DNA from: Cheiracanthium punctorium
Taxonomy: Eukaryota; Arthropoda; Arachnida; Araneae; Cheiracanthiidae
NCBI GenBank assembly: GCA_038373885.1
Contig: JAWZYV010012341.1
Coordinates: forward strand, 558,001 to 622,000
Length of the DNA stretch: 64,000 nt
Reading direction: 5' to 3'
Shown here: positions 12,591 to 23,784 of the stretch, piece after piece
How positions within the stretch are numbered: the first letter of the stretch is position 1
How the letters are laid out: the number at the start of each line of letters is the position of its first letter
Position numbers and translations under genes: made by a program
Notes under the pieces: model-generated
Told to the model about the DNA's origin: nothing
Databases searched by the model: none
The model's input: the letters and a program-made list of their open reading frames with translations, nothing else

Positions 12591-13120
12591 TAAAATGGAT
12601 ATGGTAAAAAGAATATATATATGTTTAACCGTGTTGGAGAAATATTTTGGAGTACTTAAATGTCGGATAAAACCTGGCACATACTCTTTCGAGGTGTAAT
12701 TGGCTATTGAGTAGTTTGATATTTTTCATTAAGTTGACAGAACTTTGAGATAAAAATGAAGTACATGTTTACACACTAACTGGGAAGTATTACTCTACCA
12801 TTTATTTAGTTCGAATTCTAAATAAAATAGTGCGTTTTTTTCTTTCTTTCTTTTTTTTTTTTTTGTTCTCGGTGCAAACGCTTTACGTAAATCGTGTCTT
12901 TATCATATGTGCTGTCGAAATTTTGAACAGAAAATTTTCACAAGATTTCACAGCACATGAATTATCAGTTAATGAACAATGCTCGGAGTTATATTTTCTG
13001 TAAAAAATTGATATTCTATATAACGACAATAAAAAACGATATTATATACAAATAAACATAAATGATATTATGTACAAATATCTAACTATAGCAAAATATC
13101 AATAATCACATTTTTAAGAC
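12591..13120. other. AT-rich spacer
   Basis: No gene is seen. There is a T-rich low-complexity stretch at about 12835-12863 and imperfectly repeated GATATTATNTACAAATA segments at about 13037-13080. Confidence 0.5.
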
Positions 13121-13345
13121 CTCCACCATGGCTGAGTGGATGAGACACGGAATATGGTAGATAGCTTAAGTGCCACGGTTCAGGGTTCTGGTCTAAAGCG
13201 CGGCTGTCCATCCAACGGTCTGGAGTTTGGGGGCGGTTTTCTCCAGATGTAGCGTAATATCATCCTCTTAAAAAAGTCCTCTGTCCAAGCCACCCCCCCC
13301 CCTTCCTAAGCAGACATCCCTCATGTAGGTTTGCCTCAACAAAAT
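13121..13345 (+). mobile_element. tRNA-derived SINE, family 1, copy B
   Basis: Same family as the copy at 711-953. It has the ATGGCTGAGTGGATGAGACA head, a degraded B box (GGTTCAGGGTTCTGG), CATCCAACGGTCTGGAG, a TTTTCTCCAGATGTAGCG block and a C-rich run at about 13291-13301. It is diverged and has no open frame. The boundaries are approximate; I could not define a convincing target duplication. Confidence 0.75.
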
Positions 13346-14830
13346 ACACATTACAACTTTTAAACTGGTTTGTTGAATAAATTCTTCATATAAAAAATAG
13401 CAAAACAAGTCTACTGAAGTTATTCCGCATTGTTTCAGATAATCTTGGATTTTTTTCTAAGAATGCCCGTAAAAATAATTACTGCAAAGATTTCGCTCGT
13501 TTTCTAATGACAAAATGATCGGAAATGAAATAACTCAGAATTATTGAGGACATATTTGTATTGAAGTCCTTTACCGGAAAAGTATACAATTTATTCAATA
13601 AGCTCTTCTAAAATGAAAAATTTGAATTACAATATATTCAAACAAAATCTATTGACCACACACAAAAGATAAAACTGCGTACTCTTTGCTATTTACGAAC
13701 GATTAACGTTGTCAAAATTTAACACACTTAAAGAACTTCATATGTAATAATGAATCATTTAACTTTATTTTAATGTTTAATATATAGCATTAAACATTTT
13801 TAGACAAACTTTTGAATAGTCTAATCTAACGGGAAAAATTGAAGAAATTCAGAAGTAAAATTTGATTAAAAAAATTCTTATTGTTAAAGAGAAAGAAGGC
13901 CTAAAGAGCTTTAGGAAGTCTTAAAAATACTTTTTCGGATAAACTCTCCGTTTACACATAAATAAATTTACATTGTAATTATTGTTTTACTTATACAATA
14001 CAATATACATATTGCGTAATAATGAACAGATTTTTGTCACTAACCTAATAATTGTGGTCAATTATTACATTTTGCACATCTTTACAAATATATATGTAAC
14101 TTAATATAAAACCTCAAAGCAAATTTGAGCTTGACATTACAAAACAATTACAAAGATTTCCATAAATTCAATTTTAAAATAACGGTGTACATGTAAATAG
14201 ATTTTTCATAATGTTAATAGCTGTTACAATTGACCCAAGTTTAGCCAATGGTAACACCTTCATAGAACAATAGTAATAAATAAATTTTTATTACTATTAT
14301 TGAAAGTATATTTGGCAGAATATTTCTAATCATACAATGGGTCCCAAAAGTAAGGGTACCAGTGCATTTTTTACAATAATTAAAAACTGCCTTCAGTTAA
14401 CTTGATGAAGTTTGTATTTTTAAATACTTTGAATTACGGATAGTACGATGATTGCTTCTAATGTGGAATATATGGCGTTAAGTGTTGGTTTTGCAGCGCA
14501 ACGTTTCATATGACTGTTTAACACTTTAGTGCATAATGGTATGAAAAACATGCCACATATTCAAGCTTTTTGTAAGTCATCACATGCTAGTATAATTTGA
14601 CTCAAGTTACAACTACTCTTCAATACCAATTGTTATTTAATCGCTTTACAACTGTATCGATAAACACAAAAATAAATATTGTTTTCATTTTCAATAGCAT
14701 TCTTTGCTTTCTAATTATAAATAATTTTGTGCTGTGGATGATTGGTGCTCCAATGAGTTTTAAGCATGTTGGATTTCTGTCTGCATTTTTGTGAATATTG
14801 CGTAAAAAACCTACAAGTTTACAGCTTGCA
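13346..14830. other. AT-rich spacer; possible Tc1 left end
   Basis: No gene is seen up to the Tc1 coding relic. GGGTCCCAAAAGTAAGGGTACC at about 14339-14360 looks like a degraded Tc1/mariner-type terminus and may mark the left end of the element whose coding relic starts at 14831; its partner on the right was not found. Small open frames have no motifs. Confidence 0.35.
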
Positions 14831-14993
14831 ATGACAAAGAATTCTCCTAGTGGTTTTGATGATTCATCGAGATTGAGAGCTGTTGGCAATCGTGAAGTTA
14901 TATAGTCACAAGTGGAGGTGGCATGGCGGTTACAAGTGTCTCCAAAAGGGGTATCGAGGTTGCGATATGAATTCATAACAAGTGGTACCATCA
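14831..14993 (+). pseudogene. Tc1-like transposase, N-terminal part (broken)
   Basis: From the ATG at 14831 the frame reads MTKNSPSGFDDSSRLRAVGN. One in-frame stop then precedes QVEVAWRLQVSPKGVSRLRY and a few further residues. This is the first helix-turn-helix of Tc1-family transposases (compare the usual QVA.RL.VS.SVVSRL). The frame is cut after GTACCATCACGAG by a SINE and resumes beyond it. The catalytic C-terminal part is at 15278-15785. Confidence 0.7.
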
Positions 14994-15277
14994 CGAGGAA
15001 GTGGTTAAGGCGTTGGATTCGTAACCCGAAATTTGCGGGCTCGGCACCAATGTACCACTGACGACCAACGTGTACATGCGGTGTATGTACACGTTAAATC
15101 CGTAGTTCTGAAAGTTCTCCCGGCGGTCGCTAGCAGTTTCGAGGGGTGGCAATATTCAGAAATCCCCCACCTTCTGATGAGGACCGATATTGTCGTGGGA
15201 AACTCCAGAAAGGACGTATGTAGTTCAAAACGACACATTCAGTGACGTGGGCTGTCTTCTTCTGTCAAACAAACAAA
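14994..15277 (+). mobile_element. tRNA-derived SINE, family 2, inserted in Tc1 relic
   Basis: The head AGTGGTTAAGGCGTTGG resembles the A box of a Ser/Leu-type tRNA, and GCGGGCTCGGCACC sits where a B box is expected (degraded). The 3' end is a short CAAA repeat (about 15269-15279). The body differs from family 1. It separates the N- and C-terminal parts of the Tc1 transposase relic, so it is younger than that element. The exact ends are uncertain. Confidence 0.65.
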
Positions 15278-15785
15278 CATGAATGTGGACCTGCTCCTTC
15301 TACGGACACGGAATGATTTAAAGCGAGATTTGATGTGCTGGGAACCAGGAGCTCTCCAAAATTCCTCCAAAGCAAGGGGAATCGACTAATTTGTGTCACC
15401 ACACAGCTATAGAAATGAGGTCTTGTAAGATTATGTGAGATTTTTTTCGGGGTGCAGTAGGTCCAGACTTCTACTTTATGCACGATAATGTGAGGTCACA
15501 CAGAGTTCACATTTTGATGATCGTTTTGAATCAAAGAATACTCGCTGCATGAATTCGTCAGCGAAGTCTCCAGAGCTCAATCCTATACGGCATGTTTTGG
15601 ACTGCTTAGGAAAGCCATTGCTCAACATTTACGCCCTTTCCAGGATTCTACAGGTGTTAAATGCCCTGTTTTTGAAAAAAATGAGATTTATTGTCGCAAG
15701 CGTTTCTCGTCAACCTTATTAACAGAATGGCGGCTCGTGAGGCTTGTGCCGTTTCTATCGGCTTATATCGCATTCCTTAAATATG
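15278..15785 (+). pseudogene. Tc1-like transposase, catalytic part (broken)
   Basis: In shifting frames the sequence reads FYFMHDNVRSHR (the family's F.QDNA..H, second catalytic aspartate region) and then SPELNPIRHVLDCL (the SPDLNPIEH.WD.L block with the third acidic residue), followed by an LQ-rich tail. The reading frame is broken by frameshifts. The usual glutamate of IEH is arginine here, so a catalytic residue is lost. A short inverted repeat (TTCCTTAAATAT/ATATTTAAGGAA) at about 15774-15804 lies at its end. Confidence 0.8.
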
Positions 15786-15844
15786 TGATCGATATTTAAG
15801 GAATAAAGCATAGGTCAGTGTTTTATGGGCATACTCTGTATATA

Positions 15845-16287
15845 CAGGGTGAATCTAAACTCTTGAACAAAACTTTAGGAGGTGGTAGGGAACATAATAA
15901 GGAATCAGAATCACATAGAAATATGGGGTCGACAACGTCGTCTTCATGTAGCTGTTAATAATCAATTTGGAAAAAGTGCTGAAACAGTAGTGCACTTTTC
16001 TACCATTGTTCGTCAGAAACTAATGTATTTTTCTCTGAAAACAGAAGACTAATATACATAGTTTAAAAATTCTATTTTATTTCATGGATGAAATTTTTGG
16101 AGACGAGCCTATTGTTTATGAAACTTGGTTAAGAAATTAGACGAACACTTCAATACTTTTCACAAAGTGATTATTACCGGTTAAGTGAGAACTGCGTTTT
16201 TGACCCCACATTGCCATGTGATTCTGATTCCTTATTATGTGCCCTATGCCCCCTTAAAATTTTGCCCAAGAGTTTAGATTCACCCTG
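15845..16287. mobile_element. Fold-back MITE, first of a tandem pair
   Basis: The left end CAGGGTGAATCTAAACTCTTG and the right end CAAGAGTTTAGATTCACCCTG are inverted repeats. Internal complementarity includes the GGAATCAGAATCACAT and GGGGTC blocks, extending well over 100 bases per arm. It is flanked by TA on both sides (15843-15844 and 16288-16289). No coding capacity. It is a non-autonomous Tc1/mariner-type element. Confidence 0.9.
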
Positions 16288-16293
16288 TATATA

Positions 16294-16735
16294 ACAGGGT
16301 GTATCTAAACTGTTTCAACAAAATATTATAGGAGATAGGGCACATAATAAGGAAACAGAATCACATAGCAATGTGGGGTTTAAACGTTGTCTTCATGCAG
16401 GTAATAATAATCACTTTAAGAAAAGTGTTGAGTGTTTGTCAAATTTGTTAAGCAAGTTTGGTATACAATGGGCGTGTCTCCAAAAATCCCATTCAAGATA
16501 TAAAGTAGAATTTTTAAACTACGAATTTTACTCACGTGTTTTCTGCGAAAAATTTGTTAGTTTTTGACAAAAATGGTCGGAAAGTTCACGGTTGTTTCAG
16601 GTCCCGTTCCAAAGCGAGTATTAACAGCTACATGAAGACAATGTTTTTGACCCCACATTCCTATGTGATTCTGATTCCTTATTATGTGCCCTATCTCCCA
16701 TAACATTTTGTTGAAACAATTTAGGTACACATGCA
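16294..16735. mobile_element. Fold-back MITE, second of a tandem pair
   Basis: Same family and orientation pattern as the preceding MITE, starting ACAGGGTGTATCTAAACTG about 6 bases after it. Its inner blocks (AGGAAACAGAATCACATAG, GTGGGGTTTAAA and their inverted partners near 16645-16685) match the first copy. The right terminus is decayed (TTTAGGTACACATGC). The open frame at 16373-16567 is within it and is not a gene. Confidence 0.85.
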
Positions 16736-17095
16736 ATCTGAGTGGGCGTCATTAAAATTAACTATTTTCTTTAAACATTTATTATAAAAAGTTCTATATT
16801 TTGTAAGTGCAGACGCAAACATTTCAAAACAGTGAAATTATGGCATATTCCTTTTGTTTCGTCTCTAAAACGATTTAAAAATGTTCGATTAATTTTGTTT
16901 TATTTTTGAGTAACTGTTATGTATTTATACTTTAGAGAAGTTTAAAGAGAGATAAATTCATAATTTGTGTCATATTTACCTATTTTAAAAAACATTTAGT
17001 TCAAGTCTTATAACACATTTAGTGAGTGATTACAGAGTTCTTTGTTTGAAACTACAAATTTAATGTCGAGTAATTATCAAGTTTACGTGTAATCT
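16736..17095. other. AT-rich spacer
   Basis: No gene, repeat or RNA gene recognised. Confidence 0.6.
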
Positions 17096-17255
17096 TTAGT
17101 GGTGTAGCCAGGAAATATTTAGAAGAGGGGGTGCGTACGAAATAAGTCGTGAGTAAATAAAGGGAATTTCTGCTCGACTTGGAGCTTATGCTAACTGATC
17201 TGAAAATTTCAGCGGCGGGGTATATCCCGACATCCCCCCCGGTCCACGCCCCTGA
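17096..17255. mobile_element. Probable short hAT-like non-autonomous fragment
   Basis: It begins TAGTGGTGTAGCCAGG and ends GGTCCACGCCCCTGA, which are imperfect inverted counterparts and resemble the CAGTGGCGTAGCC...GGC(T/C)ACGCC(C/A)CTG termini common in hAT MITEs. The interior is GC-richer than the flanks. A clean 8 bp target duplication was not identified. Confidence 0.45.
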
Positions 17256-18642
17256 ATTTAGCTATTGATGAAAATGAACACAACACTACAATAGAGAATG
17301 AAGATCAAAATGATTACTGGTATTACTTTTGGATTTAGTTAAAAATTACTTTTCTAAGTCTACTTTATTTCCAGAAAATTTCCGAAACCTTATTTAAATA
17401 CAACCGTTAATATTTAAATCTTTTAATTAAAGATTCTCAAAAATGCACTCAGATAAGTAGTCACATTATTTTTCTCACTTTGAACTCAAAGAGATAAAAC
17501 ATTTACGCAACTTTTAGGATAGTTGAAAAAAAAAATGTTTCCCATATTTTTGGTATCAACCTAAATGAGGTTCTGTTCGGGATCAACCCCCTTGAAAATT
17601 GAATGCTCATTATTATTATTAAGGCTCTTCAAAAATTAACACTTGTTAAAGTATTTGAGAAACTCTTGAAGATATTTTTATTTCGGAAGGAAAAGTTTAG
17701 ATTAAGTGTTTGTGTCGTAAAGTAACGTAACAGTTCAACTTTAATTAATTCTTCTCTCGGCGGCTAAATTGATTACATGGTTATTTCATACTAATTAGTT
17801 TGGGTCCCTTATAATTAGTAGATTAAAAATATTGATATCGTATGAAACTTGCTTACATATTTCACCGGAAAAATTCTAAACGAATTCATTCTCTAAAAAA
17901 TGAAATAACACTAATGGAAGAACAGACGTCAAGAAAAAACCATGCTAAAAAAATTGACGCTATTCTTTCTGATATTTGATAAGTAAATTTTTCTTTAAAA
18001 TTAAATTTTTTCAGTATATCTGATAAGCGGTAGGTGTTGAATACTGTTGCAGCTACTCAGGTGTTTACAAACAATTGTTTTGCAAATTTTATCTGCCATG
18101 CTTCAAATTTAAGTTAAGCGGATGGATGAAACTACTGTTTAATGAATATTTGCTATTTCAACAAGCAAAATAATGCATACATCAATAAACTTTTGATTTG
18201 GGTTGTACAAATAAAGCTTATAATAAACTACATTCTTAAAGTCATGATAGCTTGACAAACGAGTACATTCTTCAAATCATGGTTAGGATATTATATTTTT
18301 TAGCTGTAATTTTTTTTATAATTTTAATTACACATCTCTTAATGAGTCATATGCATTATGCAATAACTCCGTGCATTATCTGAATAATGATTGCCAATGC
18401 TTACTGCACCAAAAAATAAAGAAATTTTTGTCAAACGCCATATTTTCCCATTGTTTTAAATTTTGAAATATTTTTCTTTTACATTTCTCATTCATTTTTC
18501 AGTAGCTTGAAGAGAAAATAACAACAAATTAGAACAAGAAAAAAAAAACTGTGGAAACTTACTATATATTGTAATCGCATATCCTTAACTATCTGAAGTA
18601 TGCTTATATAACATGGCGCCAAGTAAACATGTTATATCTGTA
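17256..18642. other. AT-rich spacer, no gene recognised
   Basis: Only short open frames and homopolymer-rich sequence. No motif recognised. Confidence 0.5.
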
Positions 18643-20169
18643 TCTATATAAATAAAGCAATGTATAAACTGTTAGTTTGTCTGTCTGTGTCTCGCGTAGC
18701 TCGCAGACGGGTGATCGTACACCTACCAAATTTTGTACGGAAATTCTCCAGGACGGGTCCCGACATACCTCGAAGCGATTTTTTCGAAATTCGAATTAGT
18801 TTAGGAGATATTGATAAAAAACCCTTCAAAAACCGCAATTCTTGCTTTCCGCAATTCCCCAATTGTAACACCTGCAGTGAAAAAGTGAGAAATAAGCATC
18901 GAGGTTACCATGTTTGGCGAATGTATTAAATGGCTTAGACTCTTGAATTAAAAATAAAAGAATAATCATTTTTTTCTGTTTAGAATATTTGCTATATTTT
19001 TTAATTAAAATATCGTGTGCATGGGAAACAAGAGCTGGAATGCAATATTTTTTATCCGTAAAAGAATAAGGACATGGAGATTTCTGAGACTAATATGTAT
19101 AACTTTTTTAGTTTGGCGAAAAATAAAATGGCTGATATGGCGATTTTCAGAGTTTGTGGCTTGGCGCAATTTACTGAGAGCGTAACGAAATAGTATTTTT
19201 AAAAACGAGTGTAGGTTTTATTAGAATTCGGCACTGAACTTTAATTTTCTGTGCAGAAATAATGCAGTTATTAAGGCGATTTTAAATGATCTATCTTCAG
19301 AATTTACACAAATTAAGTAAATTGATTTAAATTAGGGAAATTCCGCCAAATTTCAGAATATTGGCATTCTCGGATTTTGTGCACCGTAGTTAAAGATGTA
19401 TAAAATACATCATAGTTAATAATTTAAATGATTGCTACTTTTCAATTAAATGCCTGGGTACTTACGTACTATCCCGCCGGTCCGCCAAGAAGAACGATTT
19501 TTTGCCAAGATAAATGCCATACGAATGAAATTATTCATGGTTCGGAATACGATTGGCCGCAGTTTGCCAGCACATTTGACGAAAAAATAGTTTGGCGAGA
19601 ATGACCGCCGGGGTAATACGTAAGTGCCAATGCCTGCATTAATATTTGGAGATCAAACCATATAAATGACATATAACTATTCTCCATTTTGGTTGCTATG
19701 AAACCAATTCTTCGAATCATTCCTTGAAACAAATTGGCAAGATGGTGTGTGTTGGTACTTTCGCGATCGATATACGTGTAATAAATAATTGATTCTCATT
19801 TGTTAAACAGCTCTATTGAAGTTTCTTTTACTGAAAACTGTTTGAATGGCTTAATTAATATCGTGTAACACATATTTTATTTTACAAATTAAAATGTATG
19901 GGGATTCCTACTTTCGTTCTTAGCAAAGTTGGCGGCAAATATTCGAATGTAGTGTTATTCTGTATTTAATAGCGTGGGCTTTTACGTTTGTATTGCTAAT
20001 TCAATGCCACGATTGGGATGAGTCGATTTTACGTATGCCTAGATAATTTTTTTAAATCCTGCCAAACAGGGTGAATAAAATAGGGATTTACATTAATAAT
20101 GATATTATTAGTGTATTAGTGTAATTAGTGTAATTAGTGTACCCTTGCGGAGAACGGGTACGCAGCTAG
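18643..20169 (+). mobile_element. Non-autonomous Helitron, 1.53 kb
   Basis: The 5' end TCTATATAAATAAAG follows an A. The 3' end has a stem (GTACCC at 20139-20144 and GGGTAC at 20156-20161) followed by GCAG and the terminal CTAG, then a T, as expected for insertion between A and T without target duplication. The start is followed by a GTCTGTCTGTGTC run as in other Helitrons in this window. No Rep or helicase coding is seen; the overlapping open frames at 18644-18929 are chance. A 173 bp MITE is nested at 19456-19628, and a TAGTGTAAT-like tandem repeat lies just before the 3' hairpin (about 20107-20140). Confidence 0.8.
19456..19628. mobile_element. MITE nested in Helitron, 7 bp target duplication
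   Basis: The ends GGGTACTTACGTACTATCCC and GGGGTAATACGTAAGTGCC are inverted repeats with one indel, continuing into CGCCGGTC and CGCCAA blocks. Direct repeats AATGCCT flank it (19449-19455 and 19629-19635). It is non-coding. The superfamily is not assigned. Confidence 0.75.
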
Positions 20170-20243
20170 TACTAAAGAAAGAAATATGCACAACAGTAAC
20201 AGCTGTAATGTAATTTCAACTTAATATTAAAACTAATATAATT
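20147..20243 (+). repeat. Direct repeat copy 1: Helitron 3' tip plus flank
   Basis: About 97 bp covering the last ~23 bases of the Helitron 3' end and ~74 bases of the sequence after it. It recurs at 20936-21031 with about three substitutions. Because the shared block crosses the Helitron boundary, it is not simply a second insertion. Confidence 0.85.
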
Positions 20244-20935
20244 GACTATACTGTATAAATATGAATGGTTTTGAAGATGAATAACAATGGTTTTTAAGCC
20301 CAGAAATGTTAGTGAGTATTGCCTAAAGATTATTGCCTTTATTGTGAAGTTTAATTTGCGATTCATTTTGGCTATTTGCTGTGAAATTGCGGCGTTAATT
20401 AAGCCAATATAGCAGTTCTAGCAAAGTAAACATAAATAATTCATTTACTAGTCTATTTTTTACATTGCTACAGTTTCCGTAGTAACGGAATCCACTTTTG
20501 CCACTTAAGTTCTTAAATTTAACAATAAAGTGAAGCAAATAAGTCACCACATCAATTACTCGAACCTGCAAGTTTGGTTTTTTTTTGTCTAAAGGCATTT
20601 TTAGGGTGTCTAAAAAATGCTAAGTACTATGCTAAAGCCCCGTATCTTGATTCCGATTAGTTTACTTGAAAGTAGAATAATCTGTATAAACTGAAGCAAT
20701 GAAACTTTAGGCATTTCGAAAGTGAAAAGTTTCGTCTGCATACCGTAAAGTTCTCTCTTTTTTGATCGCCAGTGACACTGGCGTGGTTGTGTGTCGTCAA
20801 GTTGCAATCATCTCAGATTTGCACTCATGACGTAAACGTTCCGTCACGATTCCAATGAATTTTCATTTTTTGTGATTCCGCATCACTAGGTTTGATTCCA
20901 TTAATATGTGTAGGAAAATATTATTTTTCTACCGT
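20244..20935. other. Spacer between the two copies of the Helitron-end repeat
   Basis: No gene is recognised. The minus-strand open frames at 20395-20807 have no motif. A perfect hairpin CGCCAGTG-A-CACTGGCG lies at 20768-20784. The last ~150 bases lead into a second Helitron-like 3' tip, so this may be the body of a decayed Helitron whose 5' end is not visible. Confidence 0.45.
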
Positions 20936-21031
20936 GCGGAGAATGGGTACGCAGCTAGTACTAAATAAAGAAATATGCACAACAGTAACAGCTGAAATGT
21001 AATTTCAACTTAATATTAAAACTAATATAAT
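20936..21031 (+). repeat. Direct repeat copy 2: Helitron 3' tip plus flank
   Basis: Near-identical to 20147-20243, including the GCAGCTAGT terminus and then the same downstream flank. The preceding stem is decayed compared with copy 1. Confidence 0.85.
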
Positions 21032-21125
21032 ATTAATACACTCATTTATGAATTAAATTAAAGCTGTGGCTGTGTAACGTTGCTTTTCGTTTGAGATAAT
21101 TGACTCTGTAAGAAGTTTTGCAGGC

Positions 21126-21183
21126 CTATACTCTCTTCAAGTGCATTATATATATATATATAATGCACTTGAAGAGAGTACAG
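21126..21183. repeat. Long perfect palindrome
   Basis: Positions 21129-21180 are a perfect 52 bp palindrome with no spacer (arms TACTCTCTTCAAGTGCATTA plus TA units). One mismatch further out extends it to about 58 bp. It is followed by a (TA)n run at about 21194-21226. Confidence 0.95.
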
Positions 21184-21189
21184 GTATAT

Positions 21190-21193
<4 letters not shown>

Positions 21194-21226
<33 letters not shown>
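21194..21226. repeat. (TA)n microsatellite
   Basis: About 16 uninterrupted TA units directly after the palindrome. Confidence 0.9.
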
Positions 21227-21229
<3 letters not shown>

Positions 21230-21735
21230 CCAAATACTATAACTTTATTTTCTTACTTTCTTTCAACTTCCAATCATAAAGTTAATAAGATATCGAAGGA
21301 CTTTAGGCCCCCTTGATATCAGTACAGCTTTTTTCAAGTTGACACATCTCTTCACATTATCGAAGTCAAAAGATAAAAAAGTGGCTGAAGCATGTCTAAC
21401 GCAACCAGATGAGGAAAAACCTTACCAGAAAATGGCAGTCGACAACTCAGATACTAATAAAACAGGACGTAAGCGGTGTACGTCTGGTTCTATTATAAAA
21501 TCAGAACATACGCATCGTAAGTCGGATATCAAAGGATTAATGTGATCTTTTGTCCTGTAAATAAAACGAAGTATTCACACTTCAAATAATGGATTCAGTT
21601 TCTTATAAATTGGGCTATACATAGGTTTCGGTGCAAGTGTGGTTTGCCTTACATTGACCAGATTAGGCGCGCTTAAAATTTTTTCTCAGAGAACATCAAA
21701 TTATGTTACAGAATGGCAGAACGGTACAGGCGTGC
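21227..21735. other. Spacer, unassigned
   Basis: A plus-strand open frame at 21339-21545 (68 codons; hydrophilic, Lys/Ser/Thr-rich) has no recognised domain. Nothing else is supported. Confidence 0.4.
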
Positions 21736-21854
21736 TTTTTTTTTTTTTTTTTTTTTGGTCGCATTGAGTTTCCAGGTTCTTAAAAGGGACAGAAATTGCA
21801 CAATATTTGAATTCCAATTAATATACAGACAATATTTTAATTTATTTACATAGA
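21736..21854 (-). mobile_element. Helitron 5'-end fragment
   Basis: Read on the minus strand it starts TCTATGTAAATAAATT and matches the first ~110 bases of the Helitrons at 24957-26268 and 29174-30480 (GAATTC, then TATTGTGC/AATTTTTGC-type blocks, then CCGTTTC-like sequence). It stops at a T run (21736-21757). The rest of the Helitron is not recognisable. Confidence 0.65.
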
Positions 21855-23396
21855 TATAGTTTTTTTTTTCATTGAAAATTCAGTGTAATCACAAGTTTAT
21901 TCAGGATTATCAAATGACATGCTCAAGGAAAATTTCTTTAAAATGACGTCAAATGTTAAAGCAAAAACACGTTTTTTAATAAAGTATAATTCGTCATGAA
22001 AATGAGGTAAAGTACTTCATGACTCATTGCTAACGGTAATTTCTATTTCATTATAGAGAAGGCTAATTTATTTGGCTAAATCAAATTATTCAGTCAGTTA
22101 TTTATCCATTACACCCTCTTTCTTCAACGCCTTTCTAATTCGAGTTTCGCACATTTTGTTAAACACATAGATTTTTCGTGCACGATCTCGAGAGGGAAAT
22201 GCTTTTATTTCTTAGTGACTATTGAATTTTTTCAATATTCAACTATATAACCACCGAACTTAATATAAACTTCTATTTTGATTGTGATAGTACATTTATC
22301 TGAAATTTTATGGAACTCCTTTTCTTGATGTAACATAATTTATTACGTTATTTAATTGAATTTTTTTCATTTTTTCAATATAACAATAATGTATTATTTC
22401 AATAGTAACATTGTGACAAACTTACATTTTAAGTTTGTTAAATTGTAATAAGCATAGAAAATAAGAAACATCCATTTCTTCAATATAATTCATTTTAAAT
22501 TGAAAAATATTTAATAAATATTTAATAAATATATTTTATTTAATTTTTTTTCTGTGAAACGTGAACGTTTGGACGCATTAGATTATGCTCGCTAATGCGG
22601 ATTACGTTTATTCTGAAAATTATATTAACTTTATTGCCTAAAAATTGAGAATGTCTGTCTAGAATATTTTGTTTCCATGAGAAAAATCGCTACTTTATTC
22701 CCGGATTAATTTTATGGGGCGCACAAAGAGCAATCATTTAACTATAATCATGGACACCTATCTCATATATATAGAAATTTTAAGTGCAAGCATATGCTAT
22801 AATTCAGAGGAATTACAACAAATTACAGCAACATAAAAATGTGTATTTTATAAAAAAAATAATTTATTTGACGAAATAATTTTTAAAAAAAGTAATAAAT
22901 AGATTATTTCAGTAGGACTAAAATTCACTGCAAAAATCATATATAAGTCATAGTTTAGAAATCAAACCTTAATATCCTGAATTTTATTCATTTTTACAAT
23001 CTAATATATTAAAGTTTGCAAAAATAAATACAATTCAATATATTCAATTGTACACATTTTTACATATAATTTAATACATTGAACGCAATTCAATGGATTT
23101 GTACATATATTTAATTTGTGTACTTACAGAATCTTTCTTTTGATGCATCCTGAAGATTACAGTAATTTTATTTTGCCACCTTACTTCATCAGATGCCTTT
23201 TTCTGAACACTGCCCTCTAAATAACATGTTTCATTCCTTGAGAATACGGTCTCTCAACTTTTCGAATTTTATACGGATCTGCTATGGAGGTGGACCGAAA
23301 CTATACTAGAGTTTTCATTCTTCCAAAAGACTTCATTACAGAAGGATGTTTCAAACGTACCAAAATACTGTGTTCAAGATGAAATAAAATTTGACA
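21855..23396. other. AT-rich spacer, no gene recognised
   Basis: No coding, RNA or TIR signal seen. The AT content is extreme between 22.2 and 23.1 kb. Confidence 0.5.
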
Positions 23397-23592
23397 AAAT
23401 TGGTTAAATATACAAAATATATAATAATATTATTGTCTAGTCTCATTATCATAGTTGCCAATCGAAAAATATCTATCATAATTGCTGAACTAGAATCAAA
23501 ACCAGTTAAATGTACATAATACAATAATAATGTTGTCTCACTTCAATACTATAGCTGAGAATCGGAAAATATCCAATATGTTAGCTCAGCTT
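23397..23592. repeat. Diverged ~100 bp tandem duplication
   Basis: Two adjacent copies share GTTAAATNTACA, ATAATAATNTTGTCT, CAATC/GAATCG and AAAATATC blocks in the same order. They are non-coding. Confidence 0.6.
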
Positions 23593-23784
23593 CGTTATAG
23601 TTGTTTATTTGATTTACTCTTCTCAGTATTTTGTTACGTAAAATATATAAAAAGACTTTAAAACCAGATTAATATATTTTGTCAACACTAAACATTTGAG
23701 AAAAAATCTGAGATTTTACCTTATGAATTAGATTCTCCTTAAAATAAGCTACGCGTCATTTCATAAAACCCGTTCATCCAAGTA

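Noticed and set aside
14620..14994. 124-codon minus-strand frame
   Set aside because: Antisense to the Tc1 N-terminal relic and AT-rich flank; no recognisable motif.
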